Source: Vibrio bathopelagicus
Lineage (GTDB): Bacteria > Pseudomonadota > Gammaproteobacteria > Enterobacterales > Vibrionaceae
Direction of reading: 5' to 3'
Assembly: GCF_014879975.1 (NCBI RefSeq)
Contig: NZ_CP062500.1
Span: 1-64,000, forward strand
DNA: 64,000 bases
Below are positions 12,545 through 21,183 of the stretch, piece after piece (the stretch's first letter is position 1; each line of letters begins with the position of its first letter). The notes beneath the pieces were generated by a model. It did not search any database. It was not told the origin of the DNA and worked only from the letters and a program-made list of their open reading frames with translations. The translations under genes were made by a program, and so were the position numbers.

Positions 12545-13014
12545 AACGTTATTTACTAGGTATGTTATGTGCCTTTGGCATCGCTGGATGCGCTGACCAT
12601 GTCGTTGAACCTGAAGGTACTTCTATCGAAGTGGTGCCGATTCACTATCAATTTAATGCACAGAGTCAGGATCACTCTTTAGTTGAGCAGCGCTTTGAAG
12701 CCTTTATTCAGCGTTATCAATTAGAGGGCAGTACTGCTCAGTGGCAAGTTATCGTGAATGGCTCATCACCTCAACCGCTAGTGTCAGTGCTGGATGAGGT
12801 ACTTGCCAATAACCATATTGCTCTGTCACAGGTGGAGCATCAAGTTAACAACACATCAAATCGTTTTAGCGTGTCTGTGATTGCAACGGATATGCAGGTT
12901 CGTCTAGAGGTCTGTCAGCAACAAAAGGTTGGGCATTATGGGTATAGCAAACTTGGTTGTTATACCGACGGTAACCGCTGGCAATCAATGGTTAACCCTG
13001 AAAAGTCACTGTAA
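12541..13014 (+). CDS. Tad-operon lipoprotein of unknown family (rcpB position)
   Basis: A 157-residue predicted lipoprotein: signal sequence with lipobox GIAGC and Cys17 as lipid site, then a mature region without a domain I recognise. Two cysteines near the C-terminus (EVCQQQ and LGCYTDG) could form a disulfide. It overlaps the secretin gene and precedes tadZ, the place occupied by rcpB or a pilotin-like gene in some Tad loci. A role as secretin accessory lipoprotein is inferred from position only; I do not see sequence proof of RcpB. Confidence 0.8.
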   Translation: MKRYLLGMLCAFGIAGCADHVVEPEGTSIEVVPIHYQFNAQSQDHSLVEQRFEAFIQRYQLEGSTAQWQVIVNGSSPQPLVSVLDEVLANNHIALSQVEHQVNNTSNRFSVSVIATDMQVRLEVCQQQKVGHYGYSKLGCYTDGNRWQSMVNPEKSL

Positions 13015-13058
13015 CTCCGTTTACTACAGCTCCTTCAACAAGTTTTAGGTTTACGAAT

Positions 13059-14282
13059 ATGTTTAATTTAGTCGATAAGTTGAGTGCTAAGGATGAGCAA
13101 ACTCCTCAAGTAGATAACCATTGTGCTGTGCTTTTTCAGAGTGAAGATTGCCGAGCTCATTTATACAAAGCCTTTCGTTTTGAAGGCCTGCCTGAGCCTG
13201 TCGCTTTTGAAAACCAACCGGCAAGTGCTTTAAAGCTGGCTGAATTCGTGAATTTAAAAGTGGTGATGATTGATCTCAACGATAGCGATAATGTGGTTCG
13301 AGACGCTCAGCAGATCGCCTTACAACTTCCGACACACTTATCGGTTGTGGTTATTGGTCGTGAAGATGCGATCACCACTATCCGCGCGTTAAAGGACTTA
13401 GGTTTCTACTATCTATTTTGGCCTGCGAGTGCTGTTGAGGTTACCGATTTTTACCGAAGCGTCTTGCACAACTATGCACAGCGTCAAGGTGTGGCTCGAA
13501 ACCGTAAGGCTAAGCAAATTGCTTTTGTTGGGGTGAAAGGCGGAGTGGGCACCTCATTGATTGCGAGTGAAGTTTCTCGTTGTTTAGCCAAGCAGCACTC
13601 ATTACCGACTTTGTTGGTTGACCATACTTATACCGGCAGCAACTTAGACGTAATGCTCGGTTTGAAAAAATTCCAAAAGCGTAACGTACAAAAAGGGACG
13701 TTAGTTTCTGCGGTCGATACAGCTTTGGCTTCGAATTTGGTGCAGAGCTTAGAGAACAACCTTTCTATTTTGGCAGTCGAGTCCCAAGACTTCAGTCGTG
13801 GCGAATTGCATGAATACACCCAAGCACTGACTAAACAAGTGGAACAGAACAGTTCATTCATCATTGAAGATTATTCGCACAGTGCGCTGACCCAACAAGA
13901 GTTGTCTCGGGCTCTGACTGATGTTGATTCATTAGTTTTGGTATTTGATGCTACCGTTTCATCGTTGAGAGAGCTCAATCGAATTGTTGGCAGTGTACAA
14001 GCTGAATTGCCAGCAATGACAATAGTGACGGTGATGAACCACACTCGTCCGAGTAATGCCGCCTCGGTATCGAAAGCTGATGTTGTGAAGCATTTTGGAC
14101 AAGCCGCTAATTGTCATGTTGAGTTCGATCACAAGGCCAATCAATACCTTCTTCAGGGGGAATTGATCACTGAAACCCGATCTGAGATGCAATTTGGTTT
14201 AACTCAGTTGGTGGCGATACTTCTTGGCGATCAAGTTGCCCAGAAAACCAAAATGTCATGGCTCTCTTGGTTTAAGAGGTAG
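13059..14282 (+). CDS. tadZ: Tad pilus localisation ATPase TadZ/CpaE
   Basis: A MinD/ParA-like cytoplasmic protein that places the Tad machine, usually at a cell pole. In 407 residues it combines an atypical receiver-like N-terminal domain (about 20-140) with a ParA-type domain starting AKQIAFVGVKGGVGTSLIAS. The P-loop VKGGVGTS (159-166) ends in Ser rather than Thr, a common TadZ variation. Later segments (LLVDHTYTGSNLDVMLGL, SLVLVFDATVSSLRELNRI) fit the family. It starts 44 bases after the lipoprotein gene and is followed at once by tadA. Confidence 0.92.
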   Translation: MFNLVDKLSAKDEQTPQVDNHCAVLFQSEDCRAHLYKAFRFEGLPEPVAFENQPASALKLAEFVNLKVVMIDLNDSDNVVRDAQQIALQLPTHLSVVVIGREDAITTIRALKDLGFYYLFWPASAVEVTDFYRSVLHNYAQRQGVARNRKAKQIAFVGVKGGVGTSLIASEVSRCLAKQHSLPTLLVDHTYTGSNLDVMLGLKKFQKRNVQKGTLVSAVDTALASNLVQSLENNLSILAVESQDFSRGELHEYTQALTKQVEQNSSFIIEDYSHSALTQQELSRALTDVDSLVLVFDATVSSLRELNRIVGSVQAELPAMTIVTVMNHTRPSNAASVSKADVVKHFGQAANCHVEFDHKANQYLLQGELITETRSEMQFGLTQLVAILLGDQVAQKTKMSWLSWFKR

Positions 14283-14287
14283 TTCGC

Positions 14288-15571
14288 ATGCAACAGTCAA
14301 AACAAGTCTATCTTCAACTTCGTCAGCAAATATTTGAAGCTTTGGATGCGAGTGCAATTGAGTCTCTATCTACTCAAGAGTTAGAGAAGCAGCTGAGCCA
14401 CGCCATTGAGGTGTTGGTTAATCGTGAACAGCTTCCTGTATCAACATTGGCTAAGCAAGAGTATGTCACCAGTTTAATCAATGAGCTCGTTGGTTTAGGG
14501 CCACTTCAAGTGCTCATGGATGACGACAGCATCAGCGATATTATGATCAACGGTCATCAACAGGTCTTTATTGAGCGTAATGGTTTGGTAGAGCGTGCAC
14601 AGGTGCAGTTTATTGATGAACAACAGCTAATCGAGATTGCCAAGCGCATTGCAAGTCGAGTTGGGCGTCGTATTGATGAGTCTTCACCAACATGTGATGC
14701 CCGCTTAGAAGATGGCAGTCGCGTCAATATCGTGATCGCGCCGATTGCTCTTGATGGAACCTTGATTTCAATTCGTAAGTTTCGCCATCAAGCTATTAAC
14801 TTAGACACGTTAGCGGAGTTGGGAGCGCTTAGTGAAGAGATGGCGCAACTATTGGCATTGGCTGCTCGTTGTCGCTTGAACATCCTAATCTCTGGTGGCA
14901 CTGGCTCAGGTAAAACAACCTTGCTCAATGCGTTGTCACAGCACGTCTCTGAGGTTGAACGAATTGTCACGATTGAAGACACCGCAGAACTAAGATTACA
15001 GCAGCCTCATGTTGCTCGAATGGAAACTCGACTCGCAGGAACCGAAGGCACTGGTGCCATCACTTCTCGTGACTTAGTGATTAACTCACTGCGTATGCGT
15101 CCTGATCGCATCATTGTTGGTGAGTGCCGTGGCCCGGAAGCTTTTGAGATGCTGCAAGCTATGAATACGGGACATGATGGTTCGATGTCGACATTGCATG
15201 CCAATAGTCCTCGAGACGCAATATCACGTGTTGAGGCGATGGTTATGATGGCGACTAACAACTTACCTATCGATGCGATTCGTCGTTCTGTGGTGAGTGC
15301 TGTCGATATCATCGTACAGGTTACTCGACTGCATGATGGCTCAAGAAAAATTATCAGTATCTCTGAAGTTGTAGGCCTTGAGGGGGAAAGTGTGGTTCTT
15401 GAAGAACTATTTACCTTCCAAATCGAGGGTGCGTTGAGTGATGGAAAACTGTCGGGACGCTATGTCACTTCAGGGGTAATGAGCCGATCGGTACTCTTTA
15501 AAAAAGCGCGCTTTTTTGGGTGTGAACAACAACTACAGCAGTTGATTCATGCGATCGAATTAGTGGGGTAG
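14288..15571 (+). CDS. tadA: Tad secretion ATPase TadA/CpaF
   Basis: A hexameric traffic ATPase that powers Flp pilus extension and probably retraction. The 427 residues hold the CpaF signature SDIMINGHQQVFIERNGL, Walker A GGTGSGKT (203-210), an Asp box TIEDTAELRL, Walker B RPDRIIVGECRG and the His box TGHDGSMSTLHANS. It ends near HAIELVG and begins six bases after tadZ, with ATG after TAGTTCGC. All catalytic motifs are intact, which argues that the locus is functional. Confidence 0.95.
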   Translation: MQQSKQVYLQLRQQIFEALDASAIESLSTQELEKQLSHAIEVLVNREQLPVSTLAKQEYVTSLINELVGLGPLQVLMDDDSISDIMINGHQQVFIERNGLVERAQVQFIDEQQLIEIAKRIASRVGRRIDESSPTCDARLEDGSRVNIVIAPIALDGTLISIRKFRHQAINLDTLAELGALSEEMAQLLALAARCRLNILISGGTGSGKTTLLNALSQHVSEVERIVTIEDTAELRLQQPHVARMETRLAGTEGTGAITSRDLVINSLRMRPDRIIVGECRGPEAFEMLQAMNTGHDGSMSTLHANSPRDAISRVEAMVMMATNNLPIDAIRRSVVSAVDIIVQVTRLHDGSRKIISISEVVGLEGESVVLEELFTFQIEGALSDGKLSGRYVTSGVMSRSVLFKKARFFGCEQQLQQLIHAIELVG

Positions 15572-15575
15572 CAGT

Positions 15576-16490
15576 GTGTATTGGCTATTAATGTTCTGGG
15601 GCGTTGTCCTGCTACTTGTTGCAATTTTTTCGAATAAGAGTCACTCGATTGATGACTATTTTCCATCAAGTGCCAAGACAAAAACAGCGTCAGCAGCTCC
15701 TCGCCAAGCGATTCAACTCAGCCAGATATCCAATGGCTTGGGTTGGTCTTCGATAGCGAGCCTTTTTCATCAAGTTAAGCGACAGTTGGGTTCTTTTGCT
15801 GGTGTGAAGGTGGTTTTATTTAGTGGTTGTGTGAGTGTTTTTACAAGCGCAGTGAATCGCTACCTATTCGGTTTCCCAGTTTGGTTAGTACTTGGTAGCG
15901 CGTTGATTGTTACTTGGGTATGGGGTTTCTTGTGGCTGAAACAGCGTGACCGCAAGCAATTTGAAGAGAGCTTTCCTGATGCCTTGAACATGCTGGCTAG
16001 CTCCTTATCTGCCGGAGAAAGCATTGGCCGAGGAATTGGTTTTGTTGGCAACAAGCTTCCTGGAGAAGTAGGAAAAGAATTTAAAAGAATGGCGGATCAT
16101 TTGAAGCTAGGTGAGCCACTGGACGATGTTTTTCGTAAGTCTTGCCAGCGATTTCCTTATCCGTCATTTCACTTCTTTGTGATTACCCTGCGTGCCAACA
16201 TGCAGCGTGGTGGGCAATTGAAAGAGATCATGTCGCGTCTGAACCGTCAGATGTTCGAAGCGAGAGCGATGGAAAGAAAGAAGTTTGCGATGACTTCAGA
16301 GGCGCGTATTTCCGCAAAGATAGTCAGTGCAACGCCGTTTGTCTTTATCTCAATGTTGCCAATACTGAGCCCTGAGAATTTTGATTTCTTGATGTTTACC
16401 GACGAGGGTCGCCCGGTTCTGTATTACCTGTTGATCAGCGAAAGTATTGGTTTAGCGATCATTTGGATGTTGATGAAGAGGGTGAGGTAA
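15576..16490 (+). CDS. tadB: Tad inner-membrane platform protein TadB
   Basis: One of two T2SSF/GspF-like membrane proteins that form the platform on which the TadA motor acts. The 304 residues have an N-terminal membrane helix, a helix pair around 80-115, the cytoplasmic GspF-fold segment (about 130-260; FEESFPDALNMLASSLSAGESIGRGI) and C-terminal helices. It starts with GTG five bases after tadA, and its TAA stop shares one base with the ATG of tadC. Confidence 0.9.
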   Translation: MYWLLMFWGVVLLLVAIFSNKSHSIDDYFPSSAKTKTASAAPRQAIQLSQISNGLGWSSIASLFHQVKRQLGSFAGVKVVLFSGCVSVFTSAVNRYLFGFPVWLVLGSALIVTWVWGFLWLKQRDRKQFEESFPDALNMLASSLSAGESIGRGIGFVGNKLPGEVGKEFKRMADHLKLGEPLDDVFRKSCQRFPYPSFHFFVITLRANMQRGGQLKEIMSRLNRQMFEARAMERKKFAMTSEARISAKIVSATPFVFISMLPILSPENFDFLMFTDEGRPVLYYLLISESIGLAIIWMLMKRVR

Positions 16491-17407
16491 TGGCCAATAT
16501 TATTTCGATTTTAATGGAGCCTCAGTCGCAGTCACTGTTGATTTGGACTTGCTTGTCATTTGGCGTCTTGTTGCTCTGTTATTGGTTAATCACGCAGTAC
16601 ATCGCGCAGCAAAAGCTGGCCAGTATTGCCAGTCAGTTTAAATCGATGACTCAACAACGTAGTCAACGACAGCAACAAATCGATAGCCTCTTATGTCCGC
16701 TGACACAATTGGTTAATGCGTCCGACCAACAGATGCAGCAGCGCTTTATTCGTGCGGGTATTTATCAAACACGTTATAGCTCAGTGTATATGCCACTTAA
16801 ATATCTGGTTCTTGCGATAGGTGAAGTGGTGGTTATTGGTGTGTGCTGGTGGTCCGGTGTCGCTATTAATCAGGCTGTCGCTCTTATATGTGGTTGGGCA
16901 ATGGTATCTATTGCGCTGCCCGATATGGTACTCGCTCAGCGAACTAAGCGGCGACATCAAAAGTTAGTGGGTCAGTTACCTTACTTGATCGACCTAACTG
17001 CGATCTGTGTGCAAAGCGGGATGACGATTGAAGCATCCATGAAGTATTTAGCGCAGGAAATGCAGGGCTTTGATCGTGACTTGGCTTATCTACTGAATAA
17101 AACCAATCATCGCGCTCGAGTTGTTGGGATGGAAGAGGCGCTTGAAGAGCTTTATCAACAGGTGCCAAGCAGTGAAATGCGTAGTTTTGTGATGACGTTG
17201 ACTCAAAGCATGCAACACGGCTCGTCGATTTATCGCATGTTAACCGTGTTAGCGAGTGATGTGCGTGAAGTACAAATGCTAGAACTGGAAGAAAAGATAG
17301 GGAAGTTAGCCGCCAAGATGTCGATACCTTTGATTGTATTCATCTTGATTCCGATCGTATTCGTTATTGCCGCTCCAGGGGTAATGAGGTTAATGCAAAG
17401 TGTTTAA
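16490..17407 (+). CDS. tadC: Tad inner-membrane platform protein TadC
   Basis: The second GspF-like platform protein of the Tad machine, about 305 residues, with membrane helices near 15-38, 110-150 and 275-300. The typical TadC motif LPYLIDLTAICVQSGMTIEA is visible. I use ATG 16490, which overlaps the tadB stop by one base and follows GAGG; a frame-consistent upstream ATG at 16463 lies well inside tadB. Its 3' end overlaps the start of tadD by eight bases. Confidence 0.9.
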   Translation: MANIISILMEPQSQSLLIWTCLSFGVLLLCYWLITQYIAQQKLASIASQFKSMTQQRSQRQQQIDSLLCPLTQLVNASDQQMQQRFIRAGIYQTRYSSVYMPLKYLVLAIGEVVVIGVCWWSGVAINQAVALICGWAMVSIALPDMVLAQRTKRRHQKLVGQLPYLIDLTAICVQSGMTIEASMKYLAQEMQGFDRDLAYLLNKTNHRARVVGMEEALEELYQQVPSSEMRSFVMTLTQSMQHGSSIYRMLTVLASDVREVQMLELEEKIGKLAAKMSIPLIVFILIPIVFVIAAPGVMRLMQSV

Positions 17408-18164
17408 ACAAATTCTGATATGTATGTTGCCATTGTGGTTAATGGCTTGCAGCTCAACAGCCAATAACTGGCAACAAGAAGAATCGAAGGAAGCGATTTA
17501 CCAACAAACCAATAATCACACAAAACTAGTTGCTCTGTATAAAGTGCAGCTCCAGCGTGAAGATATTGCCGATATTAGGCAAAAACTGGCGAACAGCTAT
17601 TTAAAATTGGCCGATGCAGAATCCGCTCTTTTTTACATAACTCCTGTTATAGAGAGTGAGAAAGCCTCACTTGAAGCTTACCAAATCCAAGCGCAAGCAT
17701 ACGGTGATATGGGTCAATATCCAGCAGCAATCGCTGCAGCGAAACTGGCATTAGAGTTAGATCCTAGTAATAGCCGCACCGAGAATTTATTAGGCACCTA
17801 CTATGGTTACAGCTTTCAAACGACGCTAGCGAGACGCTACTTTGAACGCGCTCGTGATCACTTCTATGACGGCGTCACAGTAAATAATAACCTTGCCGTA
17901 CTGGACATCGCTGAAGGTGATTATCTTGCAGCGGCCAAGCGCTTAATGCCGTTGTATAAAAACCAGCAAGCGGATGAAATGGTGATGGCTAACTTGACGT
18001 TAAGTATGGCGAAGCAAGGTCACTATGCATTCGTGAAGCAAGTGCTTAGCGATAAATACAGCCAACACCAAGTCGAAAGCATCTATCGAGCTTTACGACA
18101 GTTTGAACCGATGAGTGCTGATCGTCGCATGGATGCGTTAACGAGCGTCCAATATGAAAACTAA
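17400..18164 (+). CDS. tadD: Tad TPR lipoprotein TadD
   Basis: A 254-residue lipoprotein with lipobox LMAC (Cys17) and repeated helix pairs typical of tetratricopeptide repeats, for example EAYQIQAQAYGDMGQYPAAI followed by AKLALELDPSNSRTENLLG. TadD proteins are pilotin-like scaffolds required for Tad pilus assembly. Start is GTG 17400 inside the tadC end; the stop overlaps the tadE start by eleven bases. Such overlaps indicate translational coupling. Confidence 0.88.
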   Translation: MFKQILICMLPLWLMACSSTANNWQQEESKEAIYQQTNNHTKLVALYKVQLQREDIADIRQKLANSYLKLADAESALFYITPVIESEKASLEAYQIQAQAYGDMGQYPAAIAAAKLALELDPSNSRTENLLGTYYGYSFQTTLARRYFERARDHFYDGVTVNNNLAVLDIAEGDYLAAAKRLMPLYKNQQADEMVMANLTLSMAKQGHYAFVKQVLSDKYSQHQVESIYRALRQFEPMSADRRMDALTSVQYEN

Positions 18165-18639
18165 GCAGCGTGGTGTGGCCAGCATCGAGTTTGTGATGGG
18201 CTTCTTTGCGTTTTGGCTGATGTGCATGGCGTGGGTTGAAATGAGTTATATGTCTTACATTTCTTCGATCAACGATCTGGCGATTTCTGAGGTTGCCCGT
18301 GAAGCAAAGAAAGGCTCACACGATTATCTGGCTACGGTAGAGCAGGTTTTACATAGAGACGGCAGCATGTGGAATAGTGTGATTGATGGTGATGATTTTC
18401 AGGTAACCATTCACTATCTCACATCGGTGGATGAGTTGGTGAAAGTCACCAATCAATGCCAGATAGCACCGGGTGAGCCATATAAAGAGTGTGGTGATGA
18501 GCAGAACTCGTCGTTGGCTATTTATCGACTCACCTATCCGTTTACCCCAATTTTTAGTTACTTCTTAGGTCTAGACGGATTATTAAGCCGAGAAATGGTC
18601 GTGGTTCAAGAGTATGAAAGATCTAAGTTTGAAGTCTAA
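18154..18639 (+). CDS. tadE: Tad pseudopilin TadE
   Basis: A 161-residue pseudopilin-like membrane protein. After a very short charged leader (MKTKQRG) comes VASIEFVMGFFAFWLMCMAWVE, the TadE pattern with Glu at +5 of the predicted cleavage site and a hydrophobic helix. TadE is normally processed by TadV. It overlaps tadD by 11 and tadF by 26 bases. Confidence 0.88.
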   Translation: MKTKQRGVASIEFVMGFFAFWLMCMAWVEMSYMSYISSINDLAISEVAREAKKGSHDYLATVEQVLHRDGSMWNSVIDGDDFQVTIHYLTSVDELVKVTNQCQIAPGEPYKECGDEQNSSLAIYRLTYPFTPIFSYFLGLDGLLSREMVVVQEYERSKFEV

Positions 18640-19174
18640 CTCGCGAAAGTGTCAGCAAGGCATATTCAGTATTGAGTTTGCCATTGTCGGGTTCTTTTTT
18701 AGTTTGCTGTTGGTATTCAGTGGTGACGTGATCATCAAACTTTCCGTTAAAGGTAAGTTAGATCGTTTGTCCTATTCGCTGGTGAATGTTGTCAAAGAAC
18801 GCACGCAGCTTTATGACTCTAGCGTGCTCCTAACCTCTAAGCAGGTTGATGAAATAGACACGGTAGCTCGTCACTCCTTACAACGTACCTTTGGTAATTA
18901 TGACGCTTCGCGTTATGGCTTGTTGGTTGAAGAGCAAAGCTTTACTGGGATTGGCCAAGCTTCACCGAGTATCAGGGAGCGACGTGGAGATCTAAGCTGC
19001 AGTGTTGCCAAGCCCATTAGTGAATTACAGCACCTGTCTGTGGTGAGTGTTTGGGGTCACCAGATGCCACTGTATCGAGTGACGCTCTGTTATCGAACGG
19101 ATAATTGGTTTGGTGACCTCATGGGTACGGACTTTACCGATGTAATGTCAGATTCGATTGTGATTGGGAGGTAA
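18614..19174 (+). CDS. tadF: Tad pseudopilin TadF
   Basis: A 186-residue pseudopilin. The leader ends in CQQG, followed by IFSIEFAIVGFFFSLLLVFSG, again with Glu at +5 of the TadV-type cleavage site. The rest is a periplasmic domain (about 45-186) with two cysteines (LSCSV and TLCYR). The start lies inside tadE, so translation is coupled. Confidence 0.86.
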   Translation: MKDLSLKSNSRKCQQGIFSIEFAIVGFFFSLLLVFSGDVIIKLSVKGKLDRLSYSLVNVVKERTQLYDSSVLLTSKQVDEIDTVARHSLQRTFGNYDASRYGLLVEEQSFTGIGQASPSIRERRGDLSCSVAKPISELQHLSVVSVWGHQMPLYRVTLCYRTDNWFGDLMGTDFTDVMSDSIVIGR

Positions 19175-19176
19175 GT

Positions 19177-20484
19177 ATGCGGCATTCACTTGTTAAACAA
19201 TCTGGCCATGCTGCAATCCTGTTTGCGATTTGTGTCCCTGTGCTTTTTGGGGTGTTTATGTTGGGCTCTGATGGCGCTAGAGCGTTACAAACCAAAGCTC
19301 GTTTAGAAGAGGCAGCAGAAGCCGCTGTTCTTGCTGTATCCGCTGAGGATTCAAGTAATCACCCGCTTGCTCAAAGCTACATTGACCATTACCTCTATGA
19401 CATGGATTCATTGCTGGATATTCAAGTCGATAAGTTGTCTTGTGATGAAATAGCGGAGTGTGCAGAGCAAGCGGAACAAGGTGGCGCTCGTTACTTTGAA
19501 TATCGTGTTGCAGGGAAAAGCCAGCATCAATCCTGGTTTCCGGGGCAAGGTGTGATTGTCGGCTTTGGTGACACGTTCGATGTGACAGGCTCTTCGAAGG
19601 CTCGTAAATTTCAAAGCAAGATTGTTGATATCACCTTTGTCGTCGACTTCTCCGGCTCAATGAATGAGGAGTGGAGTGGTGGCAGTAAATCCAAAATTGA
19701 AGACTTAAAAGACATTCTTGAGCTAGTGACCGACGAGTTAGGTAAATTTAACGACGTGACTCCAGGTATCAAACACCGAGTATCGATGACGGGTTATAAC
19801 CGACGCACGGTGAATGCGAATAATGCCGGTAAGTTGGTGGTGCGTGATCAGCGAGTTATCTCAAAAATGGGTGAATATGATAAAGATGATGTCGTGAACT
19901 TTAAAAAAACCATTGAGCACCAGTTTAAGGTAAAAGGGGCGGCGCAACGTATCCCTAACGGTGATGGTGATGCGGTGTTTACCGACATTTTCTATACTGA
20001 AGACTTCGATGGTTTTATGAAGAAAGTGCGAACCTTTAAAGCGTCGGGAGGCACGGCATCTCTGCAAGGCATTATCCGTGCAGGGCAGATAGTAACGTCA
20101 TTAGCAAAGAATCCGAATCAATTGATTATTGTGCTGTCTGATGGTGAAGACTGGAATCATTACGCAGGACAAACCAATGCGCTGGTTGGCAGAGGAATGT
20201 GCACTAACATCAAGAATATGATCAATGGTGGCGAGGTTTCGGCAGACAATCTTAATGATGATATCGCTGTTGTTGATGGTATGAGCCCTGGAAAGTTTAC
20301 TAACTGGGGTGAGGCTATGAACGCACGTATGTCGGTGATCGGCTTTGATTATGACTTAGATGCAAATACGGGTTTACGTAATTGTGTAGGTAAAGACAAC
20401 GTGTTTAAGGCTGAGAATAAGCAAGATATCTTGAATAAGATCTTAGCCCTAATAACTGAAGAAGTAGGTCACTTGGCACAGTAA
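19177..20484 (+). CDS. tadG: Tad protein TadG with von Willebrand factor A domain
   Basis: A 435-residue envelope protein with an N-terminal TadE/G-like hydrophobic segment (GHAAILFAICVPVLFGVFML, about 10-30) and a large periplasmic vWA domain from about residue 150. The metal-binding MIDAS motif is intact: DFSGSMNEE with Asp157, and the downstream IVLSDGEDW. TadG proteins belong to the minor pseudopilin/anchor group of Tad machines and are variable between species. It starts two bases after tadF. Confidence 0.88.
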   Translation: MRHSLVKQSGHAAILFAICVPVLFGVFMLGSDGARALQTKARLEEAAEAAVLAVSAEDSSNHPLAQSYIDHYLYDMDSLLDIQVDKLSCDEIAECAEQAEQGGARYFEYRVAGKSQHQSWFPGQGVIVGFGDTFDVTGSSKARKFQSKIVDITFVVDFSGSMNEEWSGGSKSKIEDLKDILELVTDELGKFNDVTPGIKHRVSMTGYNRRTVNANNAGKLVVRDQRVISKMGEYDKDDVVNFKKTIEHQFKVKGAAQRIPNGDGDAVFTDIFYTEDFDGFMKKVRTFKASGGTASLQGIIRAGQIVTSLAKNPNQLIIVLSDGEDWNHYAGQTNALVGRGMCTNIKNMINGGEVSADNLNDDIAVVDGMSPGKFTNWGEAMNARMSVIGFDYDLDANTGLRNCVGKDNVFKAENKQDILNKILALITEEVGHLAQ

Positions 20485-20532
20485 TGTTGTGTCTGGTCGA
20501 TTAGATAGTTGATGAGTATCCAGAGAATTAGA

Positions 20533-21174
20533 ATGAATAAATTTATATCGATAACATTGTTATTGGCGCTGCCTTTTTCGGTTATGGCAGCAGCACCGAA
20601 ACTCGATACGAACGAACTGCTTTACCAATATTGTGATAGTGGCAGCTCTGAGTTTGAGCAGTTGGTTACTGTTGGTCAAGGTACTAAGGTCATGTATCAC
20701 CAAGGCCCTTTTATGCAGGTCACGACCACGGCAGACAATCAGGCGCTAGCTGAGTTAATTCAAGGCAAGCTTGCTCAATCTGATCTCAGCAATAGCTGTG
20801 CTCAGTTTCTGTTGAGCAGAGCCGTGATCGAAGATGAAAATCAAACCAGTGATCTGGTTGCCAGAGTGCTGTTTGATTTTGATAAGGATGAACTGAATAA
20901 ACAGTCGCGTTATTTGTTACTTAAGCTCGCGGCGAAGTTAGAGCAACAGGTGCCTGAATTGAGTGTCGTGGGTAACACCGACTCGAAAGGAACGGGAAAA
21001 TACAATTTGAGCTTAGGTTTAAAGCGTTCAGAGGCAGTTTTAGCTTACTTGCAGGAACATGGCGCTTACATTGAGCAAGCCAGTGTTGAATCACAAGGCG
21101 AAAAGGCTCCTGTACAAAGTAATGACTCTGCAACGGGTCGTCATTTGAATCGCAGAGTCGATATCCAGTCATAA
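20533..21174 (+). CDS. OmpA-domain outer-membrane protein, end of Tad operon
   Basis: A 213-residue secreted protein: signal peptide (ending VMAAA), a middle region of unknown fold and a C-terminal OmpA-like peptidoglycan-binding domain (about 105-213). That domain has ARVLFDFDKDELNKQSR, VVGNTDSKGTGKYNLSLGLKRSEAVLAYL and HLNRRVDI, carrying the conserved Asp and Arg that bind diaminopimelate. OmpA-domain genes often close Vibrio Tad operons; anchoring the machine to the cell wall is an inference. In-frame TTG 20509 and ATG 20512 lie upstream, but ATG 20533 begins a proper signal peptide. The gene stops nine bases from the convergent kinase gene. Confidence 0.85.
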   Translation: MNKFISITLLLALPFSVMAAAPKLDTNELLYQYCDSGSSEFEQLVTVGQGTKVMYHQGPFMQVTTTADNQALAELIQGKLAQSDLSNSCAQFLLSRAVIEDENQTSDLVARVLFDFDKDELNKQSRYLLLKLAAKLEQQVPELSVVGNTDSKGTGKYNLSLGLKRSEAVLAYLQEHGAYIEQASVESQGEKAPVQSNDSATGRHLNRRVDIQS

Positions 21175-21183
21175 GCCTATAAT

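Noticed and set aside
9743..21174. Type II secretion or type IVa pilus instead of Tad
   Set aside because: Flp leader, CpaB, TadZ, TadE/F/G and the short TadV peptidase together are specific to Tad.
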